Shown here: positions 16,245-25,572 of the stretch, one piece after another
How positions within the stretch are numbered: the first letter of the stretch is position 1
Layout: each line of letters opens with the position of its first letter
Assembly (NCBI RefSeq): GCF_001730235.1
Contig: NZ_MIJF01000001.1
Span: forward strand, 1-64,000
Direction: 5' to 3'
DNA: 64,000 nucleotides
Origin: Vulcanibacillus modesticaldus
Lineage (GTDB): Bacteria > Bacillota > Bacilli > Tepidibacillales > Tepidibacillaceae
Translations under genes and position numbers: made by a program
The notes under the pieces: generated by a model
The model's database searches: none
What the model was told of the DNA's origin: nothing
The model's input: the letters and a program-made list of their open reading frames with translations, nothing else

Positions 16245-18206
16245 TTATACTTTTTCGAGTACGAGATTTTTGTTTAACTCATTGATTATTTCCTCTTTAA
16301 ATCTTTTTCTTTGATTCCAATCATGTCTTCTCGCATTACTCCAGAAATTATACTGTCCTTGATAAAATCCATTTTCATCCACTTTGATATTTTTTCTAGA
16401 TATCATTTTCACATATCCTATAACTCTACTAAATGTTGCAATATCATCGCTACCACAGACGGGACATATCGAGAGATTTTTAGCATCTTCTGCGACAATT
16501 TGTTGTCCACAAGACATACAACTTGAAAGGGTTGGAGTTAAAGTAATATAGTTGATTGGTTTTTGAAATATTTTATCAATATAATCTGCCAACTGCTTAG
16601 CAGAAACTTTAGTTTCTAAAAAGTGGTGTAATATGCTGCCTGATGTTGCATAGCCCTGGAATTCAGCGGCATTTTCTATTTGAGCGAGAAAATCTTCATC
16701 ACTAAATGGCAGCATGGCTCCTGAAGTGAGATAAATATCATCTCCATAACCTTGAACAAAAATATCTCTATTTTTTGCTTTTGCCCATTTTACATCGTGA
16801 CGTGCTAATTTAATTCCTGCATTTTCAGCTGGTGCATATTCAATTCCACAAGCTACTTCATCTCTTACAATAAATTCATTTACAATGTCAGTTATGTATT
16901 GCATTATTTCATGTGCAAACATTCGACCATTGTTATCTTTTATCCCGCTTTTATACCCTATGTTAATTAAACCTTCATGCATACCTGTAATTGAGAATAC
17001 GTTAAAATAATTTTTCAAACCCCTGTTATAAGCAAAAAATGTTGGGTACAGCTCTTTATTTTCTTCTATCCATTTTCTTTTTGCTTGGTGGCCTTCTTGC
17101 ATAATTTCCATGTATTCCTTTATTTTTTTCTTTAATAAATTTTTATCATGCCCAAATTCCATTAATAATCGGTTCATGTTCAAATTCAGAACTTGGACAG
17201 CACCGGTTGAGCCTGTTGAACTACCAAAGATTCCACTTCCTACTTTAGAAAGTAAGGTTAAATCTATTTGAAGTCTACAACATAATGAACGGTTTACTTG
17301 TGGATCTCTTGGTTTAATATGAGGGTTTAACTTTTTATAGTATTCGTTTTCAAAAGGAGTCATTCTAAAGTTTTCAAAGTAAACGCCTCCCCAGTTATAC
17401 ATTTTTTCGAGCAGGTAAAGAAATAATGAATTATTAAAATTAAAATGATCATCTATTTGAACGGTGATCAATGGAAAGGTGAAGGGGATACCTGTACCGG
17501 TTCCTTCAGCCATTACATCAATGATCGCTTTATTGATCCGATCAAAATATATCGCTGGAATATCTTTGTACTGTATATTTTTGGGACGACCTGCAACGAC
17601 TACATATTCTTCTTTAATTTCCTCTGAAGGTTTTCCAAATTCGAGAGTAATATTTGAAAATGCTGATTGTGAACCACTACGAAGTGGCATATTTAATTCC
17701 CAAATTAAACTTTGAAATAATTGTTTTAACTCGTCATCAGTATATTTTTTACCAGTTTCTAATTCTTCAAAATATAAATATGAAGCTGATATTGCCGTCA
17801 TTTGGGAAAGCATTACAGCTCCAGATACTTGTTGAGACATAAGAGTAACTACGTTACTAAAATGGCGAAGTAATGTATCTAATCTTTTTGCTGGTTTTGA
17901 GGTGAGCATATTTTTGGCCAACGTAGGTATTCCCTTTAAAGCAACGTCTAAACAACTTATACTAACACAATAAGGGCTAAGTTGTTTGTCATGAATATAG
18001 ACAATTCCTTCATGATATAGGTCTACCAATTCCTTGGGAAGGATGTTATCCATAAGATGATTTTCTTCTGCAAAGTTGGTTAGGTTGAGTCTTAGAAGTG
18101 GCAGAGAATAGACGTAGTTGCTATTTTCTCTTTTTAAGTAGTCTGTCCTTTTGTCTTCATCCTTCGAAATAAATTTTTCAATGATTTCCTTGGAATTACT
18201 AAACAT
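16245..18206 (-). CDS. nrdD: anaerobic (class III) ribonucleoside-triphosphate reductase
   Basis: Makes deoxyribonucleotides without oxygen. 653 residues. The C-terminus carries the zinc ribbon CMSCGQ plus CPVCG and, after it, the glycyl-radical loop RVIGYVKM (most enzymes have RVCGY). The N-terminus begins directly with the catalytic barrel region (SNYVYSLPLLRLNL) and no ATP-cone is visible, so overall dATP control by that domain is probably missing. ATG at 18206 has GGGGGAG ahead. Upstream lie a terminator and a cobalamin riboswitch, indicating repression when vitamin B12 is plentiful. Confidence 0.94.
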   Translation of the reverse strand: MFSNSKEIIEKFISKDEDKRTDYLKRENSNYVYSLPLLRLNLTNFAEENHLMDNILPKELVDLYHEGIVYIHDKQLSPYCVSISCLDVALKGIPTLAKNMLTSKPAKRLDTLLRHFSNVVTLMSQQVSGAVMLSQMTAISASYLYFEELETGKKYTDDELKQLFQSLIWELNMPLRSGSQSAFSNITLEFGKPSEEIKEEYVVVAGRPKNIQYKDIPAIYFDRINKAIIDVMAEGTGTGIPFTFPLITVQIDDHFNFNNSLFLYLLEKMYNWGGVYFENFRMTPFENEYYKKLNPHIKPRDPQVNRSLCCRLQIDLTLLSKVGSGIFGSSTGSTGAVQVLNLNMNRLLMEFGHDKNLLKKKIKEYMEIMQEGHQAKRKWIEENKELYPTFFAYNRGLKNYFNVFSITGMHEGLINIGYKSGIKDNNGRMFAHEIMQYITDIVNEFIVRDEVACGIEYAPAENAGIKLARHDVKWAKAKNRDIFVQGYGDDIYLTSGAMLPFSDEDFLAQIENAAEFQGYATSGSILHHFLETKVSAKQLADYIDKIFQKPINYITLTPTLSSCMSCGQQIVAEDAKNLSICPVCGSDDIATFSRVIGYVKMISRKNIKVDENGFYQGQYNFWSNARRHDWNQRKRFKEEIINELNKNLVLEKV

Positions 18207-18242
18207 TTAAACTCCCCCAGTTTCATTAATTATCAATCATAT

Positions 18243-18272
18243 AAAAAAACCACTCAACTAGGAATTGAGTGG
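18243..18272 (-). terminator. riboswitch-linked intrinsic terminator ahead of nrdD
   Basis: Read on the minus strand: CCACTCAATT / AGTTGAGTGG around CCT (one G-T pair), then seven Ts. It lies between the cobalamin riboswitch and the nrdD start, where an expression platform is expected. Confidence 0.85.
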
Positions 18273-18363
18273 GCTGGACGAGTATATAAATGAGCTAAAA
18301 CAAAAGTAATCCCATTTATACAATCGTTCCATTTTCTCAACTCCCGAAGAAGATGAAACAAGC

Positions 18364-18532
18364 GTTAAGGCAGGTCTCCTGACTCGTGCTTAATCCTACT
18401 TTGAGCCCTTCCCATATAAGAACCAATAAAGTAACTTATACAGTGGTATGCTCATTTCGTAAGCACTTACAGTTGCGGGAACAGTTCTGGATTCTCACCA
18501 GATTCCCTATTAAGTCGTATTGACACCTTAAC
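18364..18532 (-). ncRNA. cobalamin riboswitch controlling nrdD-nrdG
   Basis: On the minus strand the region holds the hallmark blocks of the B12 aptamer in order: AGGGAATCTGGTGAGAATCC, then CCCGCAACTGTAAG, CCACTG, TGGGAAGG, and the B12 box GAGTCAGGAGACCTGCC (in 18371-18391). P1 is formed by GTTAAGG (18526-18532) with CCTTAAC (18364-18370). A candidate promoter TTGTAA-N16-TATATA lies just upstream (18553-18580). A terminator follows, so B12 binding should stop transcription. Known practice: B12 riboswitches often shut off B12-independent enzymes when a B12-dependent isozyme (here class II NrdJ) exists. Confidence 0.95.
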
Positions 18533-18668
18533 CCTTTGCATAAAAACAAAACTATATATTCCGTTGTCGAGTGATTACAAACACAAAATATTGTGTTCAG
18601 ACTATATTAAACTACATGAGTGTCCAATTTGCAAGAATTTTTTAAGAGCTATTAGCATTATTAAGCAT

Positions 18669-18806
18669 AAAAAAATACCCGCAGGGCATTCCCCGCGGGG
18701 TCAATGCACTTGATGTGCATCAACGAAATGGGAGAGGAGAAACCGGAGGAAGAGCTTATGGGGAAACGTAAGTCTTCTCCGCGGTTATCAGCAACACCTT
18801 TAAGGT
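18669..18806 (-). ncRNA. csfG: CsfG-like sporulation small RNA (ylbG-ylbH intergenic RNA)
   Basis: Minus-strand transcript ending in a strong terminator (CCCGC-GGG/CCC-GCGGG, then TATTTTTTT at 18669-18677). Upstream of it are a TGCAC/GTGCA hairpin and a long imperfect stem whose strands read AACCGCGGAGAAGACTTA and pyrimidine-rich CTCTTCCTCCGGTT. CsfG is a sigma F/G dependent RNA conserved in spore formers and lies next to ylbH (rsmD), with pyrimidine-rich segments; position and character match. A GTATA at 18842-18846 and CATATAAT at 18814-18821 (minus strand) may be its promoter, but the spacing is not ideal. Assigned from memory of the family; the same DNA was earlier described as a ylbH leader on the other strand. 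Confidence 0.7.
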
Positions 18807-18954
18807 ATCGCTAATTATATGATTACCTAAATTTATCAAGTTATACTTTTTTAATGAATTTTTTTCTAAAAATCATCGAATTTTGCTAACTTATTTTACC
18901 TAATGACTTGAATGTGCTACCATAGATTATGAGCTTTAAAGAGGGTGGTAACTA

Positions 18955-19512
18955 ATGAGAGTAATTGCTGGAATTGCAAAAGGAAGAGCGTTAAAATCTG
19001 TATTAGGAAAAAATACCCGGCCTACTACTGATAAAGTCAAAGAGGCATTATTTAGTATGATTAGTCCTTATCTTAATGGAGGTTTGGTCTTAGATTTATT
19101 TGCAGGCACGGGCGGATTAGGGATTGAGGCTTTAAGTAGAGGAATGGATCACGCAATCTTTGTTGATTATGACCGTAATAGTGTAAATGTCGTAAAAGCA
19201 AATCTTGAAATGTGTGGTTTTACTGATAGAGCTGAAGTATATCGAAATGATTTTAAGAGGGCTATTAAGGCTTTAAATAAACGACAACTTCTTTTTGATC
19301 TTATTTTTTTAGATCCTCCATATAAGATGGAAATATTAGAAAAGATAATTAGGAATTTAGTAACAAGTGATCTAGTCAGTTCAGGTGGAATCATTGTGGC
19401 TGAACATGATGCCAAATTACGTTTACCAGATAAAATAGAATCTTTAAAAGTCATTAAACAGACATCATATGGGAGTATTGGGGTAACAGTCTATCTTAAT
19501 GAGTCTATCTAA
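18955..19512 (+). CDS. rsmD: 16S rRNA (guanine966-N2)-methyltransferase
   Basis: 185 residues. Rossmann-type methyltransferase: GIAKGRAL at the N-terminus, TRPTTDKVKEALF, SAM loop LDLFAGTGGLGIEALSRG near residues 43-60, and the base-flipping motif LDPPYK near 118. In B. subtilis this is ylbH. Start ATG 18955 has GAGGGTGG upstream. coaD follows 37 bases later, the usual pairing. Confidence 0.94.
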   Translation: MRVIAGIAKGRALKSVLGKNTRPTTDKVKEALFSMISPYLNGGLVLDLFAGTGGLGIEALSRGMDHAIFVDYDRNSVNVVKANLEMCGFTDRAEVYRNDFKRAIKALNKRQLLFDLIFLDPPYKMEILEKIIRNLVTSDLVSSGGIIVAEHDAKLRLPDKIESLKVIKQTSYGSIGVTVYLNESI

Positions 19513-19528
19513 CAGTTTCACTGATTAA

Positions 19529-20032
<504 letters not shown>

Positions 20033-20048
20033 TAGTATGAAGTTGTCT

Positions 20049-21296
20049 TTAATTTAATCGTTTTCTATAAAAATACATAAGCATCGCGAGTAATAACATG
20101 ATGGAAAGAAAAATGATCGAGTAACTAATGATGTAAGTGTATGTTAACCAGATCGAAAATGGAGGATGAGCTGGTGTTTGAAATAGAAAGACTGGTAAAC
20201 TCCCACTTAAATATTCTAGATTAAGATAATTCCATAGGATTCCTGCAAACAAAAAAGCAATTATTACGTGAATTATCCTTGCGAATAAAAAGGGCATATA
20301 TTTGATATCTGTTTTCTGTAATATAGCTGCAATTTGGGCATGTACAGAGATCCCGCTCCATGCGGATACTGCACTAACTATTGCAATTTTCTGAACCATG
20401 GGGATACTACTTGCTGCTTCGCTGGCTGACTTAGCTCCTAATGTAACTTCAAAAAGACCATATATTATCGAATTAGATAAATCAGTAGAAATACCTAGAA
20501 TCATTAGGATCTTACTGATTAATATCGACATCAGTAAAGTTATCTGTAGCTTGGTTAAAATTGTGAGTACAACTGAAAAAATCATGATAAATCCGCCGAT
20601 CATCTGGAGGGTTTCAATAGAGGACATAACAGCATCTCCCATTAAGGTACCGAATTTTCGTCCGTCTTTTATTCTGGCTTCGTGCATAGCCTGAAAAGCC
20701 TTAATGATAATATTCCCATCTAAATTTTTTTCTGTCATTGTTGCATTATGTTCTCTATCTTTATTTATTTTGTAATATCTCATTATAAAACCTATAACGA
20801 TACTTGATGAATAATGAATAATTGCAATCAGTGCTCCCAATCTTGCATCATTGAAAAAACCAACCGCAACTGCTCCAAATAGGAATAATGGGTCAGAAGT
20901 GCTTGTGAAGGAAACAAGTCGCTCTCCTTCTGTCTTGGTAATCAAATTTTGCTCTCTAAGACGTGACGTTAATTTTGCTCCCATTGGATAACCAGAAGCA
21001 AATCCCATCGCTAAAACAAAAGCTCCTACACCTTTGACATTAAATAATGGTTTCATCAATGGTTCAAGTAATACACCTAAAAAATGAACGATACCTAAAC
21101 CTAATAAAATTTCCGAAGTGATTAAAAAAGGTAGCAATGAAGGGAAGATGATTTCCCACCAAATTTTTAGTCCCTTTAAAGAGGCTTTAAAAGCTTCATC
21201 AGGGTAGGTGATAATTGATGCGGCTAACATTAGTATAATTATTCCAAAAGCTAAGGTCTTAATATAATTATTTCTAGTGTTAGTTAAGGTGTTCAT
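20049..21296 (-). CDS. ylbJ: sporulation integral membrane protein YlbJ
   Basis: 415 residues, strongly hydrophobic, with about eight to ten membrane segments and the paired nucleoside-gate-like regions of the family (SLLPFLITSEILLGLGIVHFLG; MGFASGYPMGAKLTSRLRE; AVSAWSGISVHAQI). In B. subtilis YlbJ is made under sigma E and is needed for heat-resistant spores. ATG at 21296 has GGAGG six bases ahead; an in-frame TTG at 21302 is less likely. Place between coaD and ylbK is conserved, on the opposite strand. Confidence 0.9.
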   Translation of the reverse strand: MNTLTNTRNNYIKTLAFGIIILMLAASIITYPDEAFKASLKGLKIWWEIIFPSLLPFLITSEILLGLGIVHFLGVLLEPLMKPLFNVKGVGAFVLAMGFASGYPMGAKLTSRLREQNLITKTEGERLVSFTSTSDPLFLFGAVAVGFFNDARLGALIAIIHYSSSIVIGFIMRYYKINKDREHNATMTEKNLDGNIIIKAFQAMHEARIKDGRKFGTLMGDAVMSSIETLQMIGGFIMIFSVVLTILTKLQITLLMSILISKILMILGISTDLSNSIIYGLFEVTLGAKSASEAASSIPMVQKIAIVSAVSAWSGISVHAQIAAILQKTDIKYMPFLFARIIHVIIAFLFAGILWNYLNLEYLSGSLPVFLFQTPAHPPFSIWLTYTYIISYSIIFLSIMLLLAMLMYFYRKRLN

Positions 21297-21422
21297 AGAC
21301 AACCTCCTTACTTTTCTTCTAAATATCTACGTTATGTTTGTCTTATTTAGACCAAATAAAATGATTATTTTTCCCAACATGGTAATATCACATAGAGCAT
21401 ATTATTGATTTGAGGTGATTTT

Positions 21423-22202
21423 ATGAGACCTAAAATAGGGATAGCTTTAGGTTCGGGAGGAGCTAGGGGATTGGCTCATATTGGGGTATTGAAAGTTTTT
21501 GAGGAACATCAAATTCCTATTGATTTTATTTCAGGTAGTAGTATGGGGAGTCTTATAGGAGCTTTGTACGCGAATAAAATTGATCTCAATATGTTAGAAA
21601 AATTAGCGGTAACATTAAGACGAAAGCATTGGTTAGATTTAACAGTTCCTAAAATAGGGTTTATCCAAGGAGAAAAGGTGAAAGAACTTATAAGAATACT
21701 TACTCATGGGAAAAATATTGAAGATTTGGCTATACCTTTAGCAATAGTAGCTACAGATATTGAGAATGGGGAAAGATATGTCTTTAACAAGGGCCCAGTA
21801 TATGAGGCAGTTCGAGCTAGTATTTCGATACCCGGAATTTTTGTACCAGAAAGAGTTAATGGAAAGTTATTTGTTGATGGAGGGGTTGTCGAAAGGGTTC
21901 CGATTCAGTCAGTAAAGGATTTAGGGGCAGAATTTATCATCGCTGTTGATGTTGGTTTATACGATGCGAAGATGGAAGTGAAAAATATTTTTGATGTAAT
22001 ATCTCAAACAATAGATATTATGGAAAGAGAAAATTATCATCGTCAAATTGTTGGTGCTGATTATATAATTAGACCTGATGTAGGACACATAAGCTCTCTT
22101 TCTTTTACAAATGTAAAAGAAATAATTGAAGAAGGATACCTTAGAGCTAGTCAATCAATTGGTGAAATTAAGCAACTGATTAATAATTGGGAGGAGAAGT
22201 GA
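21423..22202 (+). CDS. ylbK: patatin-like phospholipase family protein (YlbK)
   Basis: 259 residues. Shows the oxyanion loop GSGGARGLAHIGVL (residues 9-22), the nucleophile elbow GSSMGS near residue 40, and the dyad aspartate in FVDGGVVERVP near residue 150, as in patatin/RssA proteins. Probably a lipid acyl hydrolase; the substrate is not known. Start ATG 21423 follows TTGAGGTGA. Its TGA overlaps the ATG of ylbL by one base. Confidence 0.9.
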   Translation: MRPKIGIALGSGGARGLAHIGVLKVFEEHQIPIDFISGSSMGSLIGALYANKIDLNMLEKLAVTLRRKHWLDLTVPKIGFIQGEKVKELIRILTHGKNIEDLAIPLAIVATDIENGERYVFNKGPVYEAVRASISIPGIFVPERVNGKLFVDGGVVERVPIQSVKDLGAEFIIAVDVGLYDAKMEVKNIFDVISQTIDIMERENYHRQIVGADYIIRPDVGHISSLSFTNVKEIIEEGYLRASQSIGEIKQLINNWEEK

Positions 22203-23296
22203 TGGTTAACCCAAGGAAATTAAATTTAAATAAATCAAAGGTTAAACGATCACAACGCTTTTTTATAGGTATTATTATTTTAATCTTTATATCTTTTTAT
22301 ATTCCCGTACCGTACTACGTTTCCATGCCCGGTTCAGCGATTGAGTTAAATTCATTAGTGGAAGTAAAGGGTGGTTATCAGGAATCTGGAAACTTTATGT
22401 TGACCACAGTTAAGGTCATGCCAGGAACATTATCATCATTTATATATTCACAATTTAGTAAAAATGCAGAATTAATCCCTAAAGAATATATAATGTCTGA
22501 TGACGAAGATCCTGAAGATTATACTAAAAGACAATTGAAAGTTATGAGCGAATCTCAACAAAATTCAATTATTGCCGCATTTAATTATTTAAAACTACCT
22601 ATTGAAGTTACAGATAAAGGTATTGTAGTTATGGGCTTATTGTCAGGGGTGCCCAGTGAAAAAATCTTGAAAGTCGGGGATTTAATTATTGAAGTAGACG
22701 ATAGGGAAATTAAAAGAACAGATGATCTTCTTTCATATTTTAAAGAAAAAGAAGAAGGAGAAATAATTAACGTAACTTACATAAGGGATGAGGAGATTCG
22801 TACTTCTAAGATACCTTTAGTTAATTTGGTAGATGATGATCAAAACAATTTTTCAAAAAAGGTAGGCTTAGGTATTTATCCATCAGAGGAGAAAGAGGTC
22901 ATAACTTCCAAAAATATAGTTTTTAAGACAGAAGACATCGGGGGGCCCTCAGCAGGACTAATGTTCACATTGGAAATTATTAACCAATTGATCCCAAATG
23001 ATTTAACAAAAGGGTATCAAATTGCTGGAACGGGAACAATTACGCCAAATGGAATTGTTGGGCAAATCGGTGGTGCTAGATTAAAGGTTAAAGCAGCTTA
23101 TGAGAAAGGGGCTGAGATTTTCTTTGTCCCCAAAGATACAGAAGTGAATGATACAAACCAAAGGGACGCTGAAAATTCGAACAAAGATTTGGGTAGTCCT
23201 ATGAAAATCATTTCAGTGTCAACAATAAGTGATGCAATAAATTATCTAGAACAGCTACCGGTGAAAGAAACTCCGGTAGCTATTTCCAATAAATAG
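22202..23296 (+). CDS. ylbL: membrane-anchored PDZ and Lon-like serine protease (YlbL)
   Basis: 364 residues. One N-terminal membrane segment (about residues 21-37), then PVPYYVSMPGSA, a PDZ domain (about 125-190) and a Lon-type catalytic domain with the serine in GGPSAGLMFTLE and the lysine in KVKAAYEKGAEIFF. In B. subtilis YlbL takes part in release from DNA-damage cell-division arrest. ATG 22202 has GGGAGGAG five bases upstream. The 3' end overlaps the converging tmcAL by 17 bases. Confidence 0.92.
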   Translation: MVNPRKLNLNKSKVKRSQRFFIGIIILIFISFYIPVPYYVSMPGSAIELNSLVEVKGGYQESGNFMLTTVKVMPGTLSSFIYSQFSKNAELIPKEYIMSDDEDPEDYTKRQLKVMSESQQNSIIAAFNYLKLPIEVTDKGIVVMGLLSGVPSEKILKVGDLIIEVDDREIKRTDDLLSYFKEKEEGEIINVTYIRDEEIRTSKIPLVNLVDDDQNNFSKKVGLGIYPSEEKEVITSKNIVFKTEDIGGPSAGLMFTLEIINQLIPNDLTKGYQIAGTGTITPNGIVGQIGGARLKVKAAYEKGAEIFFVPKDTEVNDTNQRDAENSNKDLGSPMKIISVSTISDAINYLEQLPVKETPVAISNK

Positions 23297-24482
23297 GTGC
23301 TTGCTTGTATTCGTCAATAATCATTGATGGGTTTTTAAATCCTGCTTCATAAATTTTACTTGCATTAATATCTATTTCTAACATTAACGGTTTGTCTCTA
23401 GGAATGTTGGTGATCAATGGTAAATTTAAATCATGTTTTTTTCTTCGTAAAAATGCTCTACCAACATCATTAAAACCTAATACTCGTATATATTGCGGTC
23501 CTTTTTTTACATTTAGTGAGCGCACCTTGTCTTTAGTAAGATTTAGCAATAAATAAAGTAACGTTCGCTGGATTTTGGTCTTAGTATATCTCTTGGTTGT
23601 AAGAAGGTTCATCAGCTCAGAGAAAGAACTTGCTGCTAAAAGTTGTTGTTTAATGCGATTTTCGAGTCCTTCAAGCATTCCATGAATATTACTTAATTCT
23701 AATTTGTCCTTACCAGTTGCCATTATTTGTAGTGTAGTAAAAAAATTATCCCAAGAATTGAATCTATTTTGTTTGAATTCTTGTATTAGTAGTTGGTACG
23801 TGCTATTAGGTACAACGGATAAAATATCTTTCAAACTATTATTGGTAAAGATACTCTTTCTAATTGCTGTTGCACTTGCGATTGGGTGAGAGGAAATATT
23901 AGGGTCATGATAACCAGCATACTCTCTTTTAATTGTATGTACTTTTACTGAACTATTCATTTTTTTTAAATTCAGGATGTATTGAATACCTAATATATCA
24001 TTGGGTTGGGTTATTTCTATGTCTTCCTTTCCTAAAAAGTGATTTATGGATAATGCTAAAGCTTTTGGGTAAGAATGCCCTAATGATAATGTTTCTTTTA
24101 GATGCTTTTTGAACCTCGTCGTTTCATTTAACAAAAGATCTGATACATCATTTAAAAGATCCAGTGAATTTCTTTCACTACCAAATACTAAATGGTCGAC
24201 GTTCAACTGATCAAGTAAGAAAGTGGCACCATAGGCAAACCAATCTGCTGATTGTGTAGCATAAATAGTAGGCAATTCAATAACTAAATCGACTCCTTGA
24301 GCTAAAGCCATTTTTGTTCTCGTCCACTTATCTATAATTGCTGGCTCACCTCGTTGTAAAAACGAACCTGACATAACAGCAATGGTTGTGTCGGCCTTTG
24401 TTATCTTCTTTGCTTGTTGAAAATGAAATAGATGACCATTATGAAAAGGGTTATATTCAACTATTATCCCAAGTGTAGACAC
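23280..24482 (-). CDS. tmcAL: tRNA(Met) cytidine acetate ligase (YlbM)
   Basis: 400 residues. TmcAL uses ATP and acetate to acetylate the wobble cytidine of elongator tRNA-Met. N-terminal nucleotidyltransferase fold: GIIVEYNPFHNGHLFHFQQA (residues 5-24, with the HxGH-like NGHLFH), AVMSGSFLQRGEPAIIDKW, and later YAGYHDPNISSHPIASATAIR. It keeps its conserved place between ylbL and yceD, but is read toward ylbL. ATG at 24482 has GGAGGGG upstream. Confidence 0.92.
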   Translation of the reverse strand: MSTLGIIVEYNPFHNGHLFHFQQAKKITKADTTIAVMSGSFLQRGEPAIIDKWTRTKMALAQGVDLVIELPTIYATQSADWFAYGATFLLDQLNVDHLVFGSERNSLDLLNDVSDLLLNETTRFKKHLKETLSLGHSYPKALALSINHFLGKEDIEITQPNDILGIQYILNLKKMNSSVKVHTIKREYAGYHDPNISSHPIASATAIRKSIFTNNSLKDILSVVPNSTYQLLIQEFKQNRFNSWDNFFTTLQIMATGKDKLELSNIHGMLEGLENRIKQQLLAASSFSELMNLLTTKRYTKTKIQRTLLYLLLNLTKDKVRSLNVKKGPQYIRVLGFNDVGRAFLRRKKHDLNLPLITNIPRDKPLMLEIDINASKIYEAGFKNPSMIIDEYKQAPIYWK

Positions 24483-24522
24483 AATAATCCCCTCCGGGTG
24501 AATAAACTAATTGAATCTATGA

Positions 24523-24552
24523 TTGACAAATTTTAAAGCAATAATATATAAT
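24523..24552 (+). promoter_or_regulatory. sigma-A type promoter for yceD-rpmF
   Basis: TTGACA (24523-24528), 18-base spacer, TATAAT (24547-24552). It lies between the divergent tmcAL and yceD genes. Confidence 0.7.
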
Positions 24553-24581
24553 AAACTTTGTTGTCCATTGAGGTGAAAACC

Positions 24582-25100
24582 ATGAAAATAAGAATCTGGG
24601 AGATTGACAATCAAAACGGATCACTTGATTTCAATTATACCGAAAACTTAAATCATTTAGCAAAAGAAATCAATCAAATTATTGAGATTTCACCTGTTAA
24701 TGTTATTGGTTCAGCTAGTAAGATGGCTGATGTTTACACAATTGAAGGAAAGGTCAAGGCGACCATAAAGTTACAATGTTCAAGGTGTTTAACACCTTTT
24801 GATTTTCATTTAGAGAGTGATTTTAAAGAGGTGCTTGTTCCTCAAGATGTTGATGTGGATTGGGAACAGGGTGAGAATATCCGTCCTTTAGAATCCGATG
24901 AAATTGATATCACCTCTATTGTTGAAGAAGCCATGCTTTTGGACGTACCTTACATACCTGTTTGTGATGAAGATTGTAAAGGTCTGTGTCAGGTTTGTGG
25001 TACAAATCTTAACGAGACTGATTGTGAATGTGAGACTGAAACAATTGATCCAAGACTAGCAGAGTTGGCTAAATGGTTTGACCAAGATGATGCTGATTGA
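24582..25100 (+). CDS. yceD: YceD/DUF177 family protein (YlbN)
   Basis: 172 residues. DUF177 proteins stand ahead of rpmF in most bacteria; a role in 23S rRNA metabolism has been proposed. Visible: CSRCLTPF near residue 68 and the cysteine cluster CDEDCKGLCQVCGTNL near residue 130, probably metal-binding, followed by DPRLAELAKW, a strong family signature. ATG 24582 has GAGGTGA ahead; the frame upstream to 24558 overlaps the promoter region. Confidence 0.9.
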   Translation: MKIRIWEIDNQNGSLDFNYTENLNHLAKEINQIIEISPVNVIGSASKMADVYTIEGKVKATIKLQCSRCLTPFDFHLESDFKEVLVPQDVDVDWEQGENIRPLESDEIDITSIVEEAMLLDVPYIPVCDEDCKGLCQVCGTNLNETDCECETETIDPRLAELAKWFDQDDAD

Positions 25101-25186
25101 GTAAAATATAGTTTGGCATTGCTGTTTGTGTTTAATAATTTATTTCATTAAATATTTTCATTTATTACGCCAAGGAGGTGGGAATA

Positions 25187-25360
25187 ATGGCAGTACCTTT
25201 TAGAAGAACTTCTAAAACTCGTCGTGACATGCGTCGTACACACTACAAATTATCAGTTCCTGGTATGGTTAAGTGCCCACAATGTGGTGAGTATAAATTA
25301 GCTCATCGAGTATGTAAGAATTGCGGTACTTACAAAGGAAAAGAAGTTGTAAGTGAATAA
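25187..25360 (+). CDS. rpmF: 50S ribosomal protein L32
   Basis: 57 residues: [20 protein letters not shown], then a zinc ribbon CPQCG and CKNCG. ATG 25187 has AAGGAGGTG seven bases upstream. The four-cysteine form requires zinc. It follows yceD, the universal arrangement, and ends at a terminator before fapR. Confidence 0.97.
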   Translation: MAVPFRRTSKTRRDMRRTHYKLSVPGMVKCPQCGEYKLAHRVCKNCGTYKGKEVVSE

Positions 25361-25401
25361 TATTTTATATAATAAGTATTTTTACGTTTGTACTAATCAA
25401 T

Positions 25402-25438
25402 AAAAGCTTCGTCATGTGAAATGATTGAAGCTTTTTAT
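25402..25438 (+). terminator. intrinsic terminator after rpmF
   Basis: AAAAGCTTC and GAAGCTTTTT pair around an inner CAT/ATG stem, followed by T-rich sequence. Confidence 0.75.
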
Positions 25439-25504
25439 TTTATCTATTTAATCGGAAAAATTGCTGGTTTCATTACTTATGTGGTTTTAGTTATTTTTCG
25501 ATAG

Positions 25505-25533
25505 TTGAAATAAAATGATTTTTTTTATATACT
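25505..25533 (+). promoter_or_regulatory. sigma-A promoter of the fapR-fab operon
   Basis: TTGAAA (25505-25510), exactly 17 bases, TATACT (25528-25533). The FapR operator begins four bases after the -10 box. Confidence 0.75.
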
Positions 25534-25536
25534 TAA

Positions 25537-25553
25537 TTAGTACCTGATACTAA
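25537..25553 (+). promoter_or_regulatory. FapR operator
   Basis: TTAGTACCTGATACTAA is an essentially perfect match to the FapR box of Bacillus (TTAGTACCTGNTACTAA as I recall it). It covers the expected transcription start of fapR, so FapR should block its own operon and be released by malonyl-CoA. Confidence 0.93.
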
Positions 25554-25572
25554 AAATAGGTTATAAATTTAG

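Noticed and set aside
16311-17842. Several open frames on the plus strand across nrdD
   Set aside because: They are antisense to a well-conserved gene, have no ribosome sites and no recognisable protein content.
18667-18810. SRP RNA, 6S RNA or tmRNA at this position
   Set aside because: Length, terminal hairpin and conserved sequence blocks of those RNAs are not present; CsfG fits position and composition better.
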